A stretch of 64,000 nucleotides of DNA, taken from assembly GCA_030248225.1 (NCBI GenBank), contig JASANE010021448.1, forward strand, positions 1 to 64,000. The letters run 5' to 3'. Under the pieces are notes generated by a model that searched no databases, was not told where the DNA came from, and was given only the letters and a program-made list of their open reading frames with translations. Within the stretch, counting starts at the first letter, position 1. Each line of letters opens with the position of its first letter. Position numbers and translations under genes: made by a program. This document shows, piece by piece, positions 44,225-54,900 of this stretch. The stretch is from Trileptium ribeirensis. Lineage: Eukaryota; Nematoda; Enoplea; Enoplida; Thoracostomopsidae.

Positions 44225-44642
44225 TGCATTGCTTATGCGCTCACTAATCATCCTATTTTGTAAAACACGATGTCGAATTCATATTTCTTGTTATAAAACG
44301 AGTAAGAAAGAGAATTCGATTCATTGGTAGCCCAGAAGTAGCAAATTGTATACAGGCGAATAACAAATCCGCGACGATTATTAGTTTTCAATTAGGATTC
44401 GTCTCTGTTCGCGAACAAATGCAGTATAAATGCGACTGCATAAACGAAAGGTGATGTAGTTTGTCATACAGTATTCACGACCAGAACCCTTTTTAATTCA
44501 AAAGCAATAAAATTTTGTTCACAAAATATTGACTTTCGCTAACAAAAAGCATCAAATTATTGCTTGAGTAGATAGAGTTCCGTTAAGCAATTTTTCTCCA
44601 GATAAAAATAGGATGGCTAGTTGGGGCAGGTTAAGTTTACGC
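44225..44642. mobile_element. ~0.4-kb MITE, copy 1 (CATCCTATTTTG family)
   Basis: The left end has CACTAATCATCCTATTTTGT and CGATGTCGAATTC. The right end has AAAATAGGATGGCTAGTTGG then GGCAGGTTAAGTTTACG. It aligns end to end with the copy at 45508-45938, but its terminal repeats are more decayed. Confidence 0.7.
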
Positions 44643-44872
44643 TCGCATTACGGTACCGTGCATAGTATTCAGTCGCTATTCATTTTGCTTTCAGCCACTT
44701 CCGCCACTTCCTACAAAAGAGAGCAACTGCAACAGCTAATGTGGAAAACAAACAGCTTGTTGATGTGTCGCAAAATTCATTATTGTCCTGCAGCTGCTCT
44801 AATGACATTCATCCTAATGAACTTGTTTGTATGGTATTTTTCTTATATTTTTGTATTATTTATTATATGAAG

Positions 44873-45143
44873 TACAGTACCCGCCAAAAATGACTGTCGC
44901 TCGACACTCGTCGCTCGCGACTCGCTCGACACTCGCCCGAAATAAATTTGTTCTAAAAATAGAATTTTCTATTAATTTAAATAGTTGCGAAATCTCGAGC
45001 GAGCCACTCGCTCGACACTCGCTCGAAATAAATTTGTTCTAAAAATAGAATTTTCTATTAATTTAAATAGTTGCGAAATCTCGAGCGAGCCACTCGCTCG
45101 AGACTCGCTCGAAATGCGACGGTCATTAATGGCGAGTACTGTA
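44873..45143. mobile_element. TA-flanked MITE of the CAGTACCCGCCA family
   Basis: The left end is TACAGTACCCGCCAAAAATG then ACTGTCGC, and the right end GCGACGGTCATTAATGGCGA then GTACTGTA. These are inverted repeats flanked by TA. The inside holds a tandem copy of an ~86-bp block with AAATTTGTTCTAAAAATAGA and GCGAAATCTCGAGCGAGCCA. Confidence 0.8.
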
Positions 45144-45361
45144 AGTTGTTTGATCAAAATGGATTTCGGCTTATTAACGGCCCAAAAAACTTTACTAATG
45201 ATTCAGGAACCAACAGCACATTTAGTAGAACGTCAAGTCTGTAGAACGTCGTACTACGAGGCTAACCGAATTTCTCGGATGTATGTAGAACTGCTTACAG
45301 TGGCGTTGCGAGTAATTCTTCTTCTGTAGCTCCGTAGTTAACCGGTTTAAACTTATGTATT

Positions 45362-45507
45362 TACAGGTACAAACAGAAGTACAAGCAAACTTTTAGCGAG
45401 TAGTTCACCAAAAATTCGCGGATTGTTCGCGAATAGTTCGCGAGAAATCTACAGCCTCAGTTCAATTACTATTCGCCAAAATATTTGCTTTTATTTCTGT
45501 CCGTAAT
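45362..45507. mobile_element. Decayed MITE of the ACAGTCACGGAC family
   Basis: The right end TGCTTTTATTTCTGTCCGTA pairs with the left end TACAGGTACAAACAGAAGTA. The inside has TTCGCGAATAGTTCGCGAG words, as in the copy at 52520-52654. Confidence 0.5.
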
Positions 45508-45938
45508 GCGCGACTAAACTTAAAGTGACCCCGCTAACCATCCTATTTTGCAATTCCCGATGTCGAATCCACATCCATTGTTACGGAACAAATAGGATAT
45601 TCGATTCGATTCACTGCTAGCGCAGACTTAAAGGTTTTCATTCGGGTTATGACAATTCCGTAACATTTCATAGCGTTGAAACAGGATTCGCCTCTGTTCG
45701 CGAACAAATTTAATGTAACTGTGACGTCATAAACGGGACGGTCATATTATTTATCAATTACTGTTCGCGAACAAGCCCCTTGTTAATACAAATCCGACAA
45801 AATTCTGTTCGCGAACATATTTGATATTCGCGAACAAAAAGTAGCATTTTCTGACCGACAAGAAAATGTTCGGTGATGAAAATTTTTACAAAAAACAAAA
45901 TAGGATGGTCAGCGGGGTCATTTTAAGTTTAGTTGCGC
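45508..45938. mobile_element. ~0.43-kb MITE, copy 2 (CATCCTATTTTG family), ~43-bp inverted ends
   Basis: The left end runs GCGCGACTAAACTTAAAGTG then ACCCCGCTAACCATCCTATT. The right end runs CAAAATAGGATGGTCAGCGG then GGTCATTTTAAGTTTAGTTG. They are inverted repeats over about 43 bases with few mismatches. The inside has many TTCGCGAACA words. Copy 1 is at 44225-44642. Confidence 0.82.
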
Positions 45939-47744
45939 ATATGTAGTTATTAATTTAAATAGTTGTTTCGAAATCTCGAGCAAGCCACACGCTTGAAATG
46001 CGACGTGCGGTATCTAGTTAAAATACAATACGCGCCCATGAACGACTGTCGATTCTCGAGCGATCTTGGAGGAGCCACGGGCGTGTGACTCAGTCGAGAT
46101 TTCGAAACTATTGACAAATTCCATTTGTAAAATAAATTCCTTTCCAATTAAGTTGTGAGCGAGCATCGAAGCGAGTTTCGTTTTATATTTTTGAATAGTT
46201 CATCGCACACATTGCAGATGAAATTATTTCTAAGCTTCCGAAATCTATTACCGTGGAAAAGAATGCCACAAAATGAACATAGAATGTACTAGCCAAACAT
46301 ACACTGTGTCTAGCTGTGAAGCAGTGATAAGAAGTTTTATGCATTTTTTTATTAATTTCAAGGCAAACGCTGAGCTGTAATAACATTTTTTTCACGATTT
46401 ATACAGTATCTCGGAAAGCATTTAAGTTATAATGATTTGTCATTAATAACGTTGTGTAATAATAAATTTGTTAATTTGTGAGTAAATTTTTGCTCTCGCT
46501 GGATTTATATCTAATTTCATACGTATTCATGTGTAGTGTATACTTTGAAGCGACTAGGGTTTGTTATCAAAAGGACTACTTTGCTAAACAGCGTTGCAAC
46601 TGTCGAAAGACTCGAAAAATATCTCGTTTCATACGTCATATCGACACATTTGACAGTGTCAACGCTTGCTGATTATTTTAGAAAGCATTCTTTAAAAAGA
46701 CTACTACATCGAGGTTGGTTTGGTCTGAATATTGCTATTCCCATCAGGTTTTCCTTGAGTCTCCAGCGTGGTAGCTTGCCGAAACCTGAACCTCCTAAGC
46801 CGAGCAACCCCAGCCCAGATTAATTGAGTGGCAGCGACTCATTTTATCTCGCTTCGTTTCCCAACGTTTTACTAGCCGTAACATTTGTCCTTGAACGTCT
46901 TGACCGCATTCATTTTCCAGGTTCGTTCTAGAACTTGTGTGGGTTTGTTGATATTCCTTAGTATTTCGACAAGTTTATGGCACATTACATCAGGGCTATC
47001 GTAGTTACCATCGTAGCCTTTGGTCCAATGATTTTAGTAGGTATGGGCATGGATAAGTAAAACGCAGCTAGGTTACACGGCCTGGCATAACTACCACGAT
47101 ATTGGATTAGGTGCCCGGCATTAACTTTAGTAGTTCTCGTAATTCGTAGTATCTCTAAAATGTACGTATCTGCCACGTTCAGTTTAGTTTGCCAAATCTG
47201 TAAAGGCGTGTAGGTGTAACGATGGTGTCGAGCTAAAAGAAACTTTCATGCAGCCGGCCGTACTATCGTACATGCCGACATGCACATGGAGGCCTAAAAA
47301 TGTAATGACTAGAACCGCCAAATTTAGATGCCTGCGCCAGAGTACTGAGCTATGCCGCCTTGTGATAGGATGAATTCGGAAGTAGAAAGGTTAAATGTGT
47401 CATTATATAGTATCATTCTGCTTGTTACCAGCGGTTGCGTCTTTTTTACGATGCAAGATCACATAATTACAATTTTGATAACACCCGTTGTATGGCGCAA
47501 AAATTCATGAGAGTGAGATGCCCCATAACGATAGCAGCCATTATTATAGCAATATTGTTTGTCATAATGTAACGTAGAAACGAAGCAAACTTGAAAAGTT
47601 ATTTGATTAGAAAAACCACCTTTCGCTAGAACGCACGGCCGGTCTTGGCTGCTGTGCACCTACACACGACACAAGGCTGGGAATATTTTATTCTTATATA
47701 AGAATCACAGCCTATGTCACCTGGCGGTTCGAGCGGCGTTAGCC
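45939..47744. other. Intergenic stretch, no gene seen
   Basis: A decayed CTCGAGC/GAGCGATC MITE-like fragment lies at about 45950-46160. The rest is mixed AT-rich sequence with short open frames on both strands and no recognisable family, splice context or RNA gene. Confidence 0.5.
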
Positions 47745-48765
47745 CCCTGACTTAGGCTTAGTACACGGCTCATATAGGGCCTTAGGTTAGGCTAAGACTA
47801 AGGCCTAGTATATATCGAGAACGGCATGGCATGCACTATACTTGTGCCCCTAAAGTTTACATGGGCCAGAATCACAGTAAATAATTAAATTTCGGGATCA
47901 AAATATTGAGAACGGAACTACAGCATTTCATCTACTACACTTCATATAGCCCGAATAAAATATAAGCTTTAATCGAGAGCTAATGGCCAAGTTCGTTGGC
48001 GATATGATTTCTGTACTTGTCAATATTGTCTTCACGTTAATTTTTAATTGTGAGTCATCGTTATACGCGCTTTATGCGCCAGTAAACTTAAAATACGCCC
48101 AGCCATAACCCGTGACGCAAATGTATTTAAACCTTTTGAAGATGGATATATGATCGCCAAAAAATGTTCGATTACCGATTTTTTTGGGAATGACAACAGA
48201 GGATTATTGCTGGGCGCATACAAAGTTCAGTCTCGCATTACTCCTACGGTTTAATAGCCGATTGACCCACTCTTCGCTCATTTGTAGCATTAATATTTGA
48301 AGCTCTCTGAGCAGATTTGCAGTTTTGTTTAGCTGCTTTTTTAGTAAACAGTTGATAGAAATTTCATGTGACTCTCGTTATTGTGAAGCTGCCAGTGCAA
48401 AATTGTCAAACTGGAAAATGTTTGCTAATAAAAATATGACGACGACTGATAAGGCCAGATAAAACTATGGTGCGTTCCTGTGCGAATATAATGAATAAAT
48501 TGCTCAATTTTTAAGCATATCCGCTGTAGCAGTCATTGAAGATAGAAAATATCGTGGTTCGGTGTGGTTGCTCGTATTTCGGCTGCTGTTGGTCAGGTCG
48601 ATAATATAAAGACGGTTATTCAGCCAGGGCAATGTAACTTTTATACGCAAATTGAAATGCATGCTATGTCGTTCTCGATATACTAAGCTTTAGTCATGGC
48701 GTAAGCTAAAGTCCCTATATGAGCCATGTACTAAGTCGGGATGCTGCCGCCCCCCGAACCCCCTC
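47745..48765. mobile_element. ~1-kb foldback element related to the ends of the giant palindrome
   Basis: The left side (47748-47840) reads GACTTAGGCTTAGTACACGG, CTCATATAGGG, ATATATCGAGAACGGCATGG, CATGCA. The right side (48655-48740) carries the reverse complement: TGCATGCTATGTCGTTCTCG, ATATACTAAGC, CCCTATATGAGCCATGTACT, AAGTC. The giant palindrome's right end (16185-16285) has the matching series CTTAGGCTTAGTGTATG, CATATAAGG, ATATCGAGAACTTCATGG, CATGCA. The ~0.8-kb middle has no recognisable gene. Bases 48736-48830 also resemble 6186-6280 inside the palindrome (GCCGCCCCCCGAACC, CTCTTTTTT, TATAACG). Confidence 0.7.
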
Positions 48766-50099
48766 TCTAGATTGCTCTTTTTTCTAATGTTATAACGCCC
48801 GGCCCCTAAAGGTGACATGTGCCCAAAATGGAGATATTTATTTGATATTCAAAATAATTTGGTTCTTTTCCATTATCTCCCAAGCCCGCGTTTGCCCAGA
48901 AATGGTCAGATTCTGGAAACTTTGACATTTTTGTGATCCTCGAGACCTCCCCTGATCATTTCAACCAAAAATCGAATTTTTAAAATTTTAGATTTTTTGG
49001 GTCGCGAGGGTCCCCTTTTTCCCTAATATAAATTATATTTCTGTATATATGTTTTTAAATTTGGCTGTAATTGGAGTGAATAACCGAAGAAAGGCTTTAT
49101 TAAATGCGTACTGCTGGAGATATCTATTTTAGCGCCGTAGCAAAGCTTTGTAGGCTAATTGACTAAGACCAAATGGCGAATTTGCCGTTGACGGGGGCAT
49201 GGGGTCATATTCACACAGCTGCCTATCGTGTTAATTTTGAATGTCTTCAAATTATATATTGTTGTTTTAGGGTAAATCCCTTTGTGCAACTCAGAAATAG
49301 ACTCGAGCTATATAACTTAAATATAATAGGTTTGATTGCTTTAGCCTAGACCGAACGACACTTTTGCGGGGGTCGACCTTGGGGCTTTAGGTTCGATTTT
49401 GTAGCTGGCTCGGTCATCATTCAAAGCCGTTTGCGGCACCAAAGCTGCTTAATATTAATTATAATAAACAAAAATGTAATTATTGACTAAAATAATTTAC
49501 TGATGGCGTACCAAACATGGCTTCGTTGTATTTTGTCGACACATAATTTGGCGCTACTTCGAACTCTTCACTTGCTCGGAGTGTACACCATCCAGCAATG
49601 TAATACGTGAGTTTTTGGTTGGTCATAATTCAAACGGAGCGAGCGAAGTGAGTGGAGTTTTCGCTGAACGCGCAAGGGGGGGGCGGTTACAGTAAACTTC
49701 TTTTTATCTGTCGCTGGCATTCATAACTCATTTTTCGATGTACGGATTTTGACGATTTTTGTTCGATAGCATAAGTGACGACGTTGTGCCGTTTAGTTGA
49801 ACACGAACAGCTCCGACCCCGTCTTGAAAAATAGTATTTAAGTTTATATTGTAAGATTTGTCCACACGCTTACCAATTTTTCGCTGCCTATAACACGCGA
49901 CACAAGCTTGTCATCAAAAAATGAAGACCACAGATCAGCTGTGATCAAGATATACAACTTTTCTGACCAAGACTTTTTGAGGGCACCACTCCCTGGACCG
50001 TTGTCGGTTCGAATATGGTTCGTCGAACATTTCCTACAAATAGCTATTTTTCAATTTTCGCAGTGTTATTGCTTGTTTTTACGTTACAATGAGTGCCTA
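48766..50099. other. Intergenic stretch, no gene seen
   Basis: Apart from the palindrome-like 48736-48830 segment it contains no recognisable gene or element. A short G-run lies at 49676-49684. Confidence 0.5.
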
Positions 50100-50560
50100 T
50101 TAGGTTATCAAGCACGCTGGACACGATGGTTTTACCATAATACAGCCCAGCTTGACTATATTATACTTTTTCATGGTGTTGAAAGGGTTTTACGGTCGAC
50201 GAACCAGATTTCTAAAATGTAACGCGTTTTCATTTGTCTGATTATGCATTGAGAGCGCGGCATCAAGAATGTGTATATAGATATTTCCCAAGGCTGAATA
50301 CAACGATTTGGTTATATAGAGTCGTTTGTTCGTATTTCATGCTTTTTAGTTGTGTTTCAATGGTTTTAGGGTCAATGAACACGGTTTCCAGAATATCCTG
50401 TTCTTACCTTTGGTTACGTATTGCGTACAGGTCATCAATAACTGTCTATGTATAAGTTTTCCGGTATGATGAATACGATGGTTTGGTTACCTTGAGACAA
50501 GCATAAATACAACATGATGCATTGTTATAGTTGTTTTCGATGGATTTACGGTCGACGAGG
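50100..50560. repeat. Three decayed ~175-180-bp tandem units
   Basis: Similar blocks begin near 50122 (CACGATGGTTTTACCATAA), 50301 (CAACGATTTGGTTATATAG) and 50475 (TACGATGGTTTGGTTACC). Each is followed by a GTTTT(A/C)(G/A)GGTC(G/A)A(C/T)GA segment. The copies are strongly diverged. The open frames at 49908-50222 and 50234-50455 lie over this block and show no family features. Confidence 0.55.
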
Positions 50561-51728
50561 TTTTAAGATTTTCAATGAGTTCAGGGTTCAAGAAATTTTA
50601 GGGTGGTATATACATCAAACGCAGTCTGTTACATTTAACAAAATGTTAATGTAAACATGAAATCACGCTCGCTCGGTTGCACCCTCACTTGCAATTTACT
50701 GGATTTTATGGAATTTTTGTCTTTAAATGACGGCATTGTTCACGATTATTTTATTCTTTCATTTCGCACACCATTCTCATCGGATTACAACACAAACTAA
50801 TAATACTTGTATGGATTTCTCATTGCATAATGCAAGGATTTTAAATATTGAAAATGTCTTGTCAACAGTGGCGTGGTGCAGATACCCGTTTCCTCAACTT
50901 TTTAGCCACTCCGAGATCCAGTGTGCTCAATGGAGCCATCAGTGGTCTCTTCGTGATCGGTCATTTTTGCATGTATGCTACTCAACAATAATTTATCGAT
51001 ACCGGAGCGATGGTAGGATGAGACCCCAGTATTTTCAATATAATTTTAAAGCTTTTAGAATACATAGTTCGAAGCGTTTTTTGTAAATTTGATGAATCGG
51101 TATAAACTGTCATCAATACAAGCTGTTATGACACGTTTTCTGGGGGAAAAAACTCAAGACCAGTTCAAATTAGTCCTAGCCGAAACAACCGGGCGATTTT
51201 TTGATATATCGAATATCAATTTGCATGATAGCCTATTGGAAAATACCGTTCAAGATTGTGAATATCAAACGATAGGAAAAATATTCATTGGTAGTTGTAT
51301 TACGACGAATCATTTGGGTTTAAGGTTCCGTTATGCTCTGATTAGTAGAAATGAAACAATTTTCTTTGCGAACAATTTCCTTATCCGGACTGACGATTAA
51401 CCCCGATTTGATGGATCATGCTAAGCTTTCTCCTAAATAACTGAGGTAAATTTGGCGATGAATACCATAGCGCAAAATCTCAAGTTTCTTTGTGGGCCTA
51501 GACGAAGCTTACATTATAGTTCTAAGCTTACAGAGAAAAAGATTACTCGATTATTCAACGGGAAAAATTTGACATGATACGCTGGTAGAGGGGAGGTGGG
51601 TGTAAAAACTTGACATGATTCGTTTTGGTCTGGTTGAATAACATCTCGGCCAAACATTGTGTTGGCGAAATATTTTCCTTTAGCTTGTACCGTGACTCTA
51701 TATTTTGTTCACCTACTCTTACTTAGAT
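50561..51728. other. Intergenic stretch upstream of STARD7
   Basis: The open frames at 50727-51086 and 51089-51400 show no recognisable domain and no supporting splice context. This stretch should hold the STARD7 promoter and any 5' UTR exon, but I see no distinctive site. Confidence 0.4.
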
Positions 51729-51729
51729 A

Positions 51730-51772
51730 CTTAAAATTTGAGCAAAAGGATTGAGCGTGTGAACGCGCCTTT
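51730..51772. mobile_element. Solo end of a GTGTGAAC-type MITE next to the STARD7 start
   Basis: TACTTAAAATTTGAGCAAAA then GGATTGAGCGTGTGAACGCG and CCTTTA match one terminal repeat of the MITE family at 19360-19627 and 33828-34063. No matching opposite end is seen nearby. It ends 50 bases before the proposed STARD7 start codon. Confidence 0.65.
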
Positions 51773-51821
51773 AGATACCGGCGGTAGCATTTTTGGATTC
51801 ACTATTTTTAGTCAAGCGGCT

Positions 51822-51912
51822 ATGCGTGTGCGACGACTGTCGATGCTGATGCTCTTCTACAAACGTCTTTATGCTGTGCGATCACTTAATGGCCTTATGA
51901 CAAGGATGCGAG
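51822..51912 (+). CDS. STARD7: STARD7 exon 1 (mitochondrial presequence)
   Basis: MRVRRLSMLMLFYKRLYAVR then SLNGLMTRMR plus one base. The donor is GAG|GTAAGT at 51913. VRR...Q/LYxRLY resembles the early part of vertebrate STARD7 (RVRRAQQIAQLYGRLYS). The frame stays open upstream to 51738 through MITE-derived sequence, so the Met at 51822 is preferred. Confidence 0.75.
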
Positions 51913-54900
51913 GTAAGTAGACCATGCAGATACCGTACAGTCTTTGGCACAATAATCGATCGCTGCTCGCTCGTTGTTCGCTCGCAACTTGCTCGGGAGA
52001 AAATAAAACTATATTTTTTGTAGTTTAATAGTTTTTTTTGTTCGCTCGATGGTAGGGCGACAATCAATTGTGGCGAGTACTGTACGTGTCCGAAATGACT
52101 GTAGTCTTTCGAGTGAATGAGCATAGAGCGAGCTTTCTGGTGGCTACCTGCCTAGTCCAAACCTCGGAAAGTATAGCCGGAGGCCCCCGGTTCACCTGCC
52201 GGGGAATGCCGGATTTTGTCGGGGGTCAATTTTTTTGCCGGATTTTGTCGCGTTTAGACGTTAATTTTTGTCAGCAGGGGGTTTTCAGCCAGCGGGTACC
52301 CGAATCTTTGCCTGTAGTTTCTCCGTTTTGGCGGTGGGCAGCCGAAAATGCCCCCCCCCCCGCTTTGGACTAGCCAGGCTACTGTAGTTTAGTCTGTGGT
52401 GCTATAGTATCGACTCTGGGTGTAAATTAAATTTGCCTAGCGTATTGCTGGCCATGCACTGCCATAAAAAATCATCACTGCTTGCGCGAAAGGTGGCAGC
52501 TAGCACTATAACTGTCTACTACTGTCACGCTCAGAAATATAAGAAAATATTTCGTGAACAACTCTCGAAAAATTAACAACTGTTCAATTGCTATTCGCGA
52601 ACTGTTCGCTAACGATTCGCGAAACCTTTGCGTTTATTTCTGACCGTGACAGTAATCTTTTATACAGACAGTGCACTAGCCAATGCCGAAGGGAGGAGAG
52701 CGATATTGTTAATTATTTTGCGTGTAACTGCTGATGTTCGCTTCGTTTCCTGTTCGAAACGATGTGTTGCTCAAAAAATTGTTCAGTATTCACTCAGAGC
52801 TTTAGCCGGCCACTCGAAACTCCGCGTGAATTTATTATATTTCTTAATTGACTAATGTTTATGCATATTATTATCTATGTTTTTGACAGCAACGAATGTT
52901 GCTCGTTTGATGTTCGCTCATAATTCTAGATTTGTTTCTAAATTTTGTTCCAGTTCCGTTTAAGTTTTTAGCACGCTTTTTTAAATTTTGATCGTCTGAG
53001 AATGTGGTTTGAAGGTTGCTAAAGATTATTTGGTTAGCCAAGGCGTAAATTTTGTTTGAATTATGCTCTAGTTTATTAATTATTTAGTTATTTTTGAATG
53101 AGATGTCATATTTATTTATTTATTTCTAATTTTTGTTTCTGCTCGAGCACAAACTATTGTCCCCAAAATCTACAGTACACTTTTGAGACATGACGTTTAT
53201 GATATTAAATTATGGGCTCCATTGCTTTCTTAGATTTTTGAATGAGATGTCATATTTATTTATTTCTAATTTTTGTTTCTGCTCGAGCACAAACTATTGT
53301 CCCCAAAATCTTCAGTACACTTTTGAGACATGACGTTTATGATATTAAATTATGGGCTCCATTGCTTTCTTAGATTTTTGAATGAGATGTCATATTTATT
53401 TATTTCTAATTTTTGTTTCTGCTCGAGCACAAACTATTGTCCCCAAAATCTTCAGTACACTTTTGAGACATGACGTTTATGATATTAAATTATGGGCTCC
53501 ATTGCTTTCTTAGATTTTTGAATGAGATGTCATATTTATTTATTTCGAATTTTTGTTTCTGCTCGAGCACAAACTATTGTCCCCAAAATCTTCAGTACAC
53601 TTTTGAGACATGACGTTTATGATATTAAATTATGGGCTCCATTGCTTTCTTAGATTTTTGAATGAGATGTCATATTTATTTATTTCGAATTTTTGTTTCT
53701 GCTCGAGCACAAACTATTGTCCCCAAAATCTTCAGTACACTTTTGAGACATGACGTTTATGATATTAAATTATGGGCTCCATTGCTTTCTTAGATTTTTG
53801 AATGAGATGTCATATTTATTTATTTCTAATTTTTGTTTCTGCTCGAGCACAAACTATTGTCCCCAAAATCTTCAGTACACTTTTGAGACATGACGTTTAT
53901 GATATTAAATTATGGGCTCCATTTATTTCTTAGATTTTTGAATGAGATGTCATATTTATTTATTTCGAATTTTTGTTTCTGCTCGAGCACAAACTATTGT
54001 CCCCAAAATCTTCAGTACACTTTTGAGACATGACATAATGATATTAAATTATGGGCTCCGTTGCTTCTCTTAGATAAACGTGCCGGTGCAAGTATGTAGC
54101 TGACCGTGTACCTTTGACAAGGCCGGTGCGTGTATTTAACTGACCTTGTACGTTTCACAAGACCGGGGCAGGTATGAAGCTGAGATTGTACCTTTCACAA
54201 AGCCGGGTCCAGTATTTAGCTGACCAAATACATTGCACAAGGCCAGTGTAGGTATGTCGTTATTCTTGTACCTTTCACAAGGTTAAGTGCTCTAAGTCGC
54301 TAAAGCATGATTTGTCCTGCTTAACTCACAATAATGTTCTAATTGAATTCTGAGTGTAGTGAATGAAAATAGCTAAGCCGGGAATTCTTGCTAGCCCGAA
54401 AGTGGTGAAATTTGACAATGTCCGTTATTGTGTTTTCAATGTGACACACATAGCTCAACTTATGCTGGACACATTTACTCTCATGATAGCTCTTTTGAAA
54501 GCGTGATAACTACTCTGTTTGTGTTCTTCATTTAGGCGCACAGGGCAATTCCAACGTCTCCTTCCCTTCAAAAAAAGCAGACCCAAAGGGTCTGGTCGGG
54601 TCACGAATGGAGTCAACGAATCACGTTATTTATTGTATATTATGTTATAAATGTATATATTTTTATAGCATAATAAGCTGAAATATTTCCATCGCGTATT
54701 ACGGTCCGATTATCGGGGTTAGCAGTTTCTTACCAACAAGTACACACTTTGTGGGCTCTTGGTACAACAAAACCTGGCCACTCCACAGGACCAAAATAAT
54801 GTCTGGATATCTTAGAGCAGGGGGCCCCATATTCAACCTGGGGAAATCTTGAATATATTGGAGAAAGCCGTTTTTTTCTTATGTGAACTTGGAGTTTTAT

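Noticed and set aside
49908..51400. A run of four open frames of 73-119 residues upstream of STARD7
   Set aside because: Partly over a decayed tandem repeat. No domain is recognised, and no donor/acceptor phases link them to each other or to STARD7.
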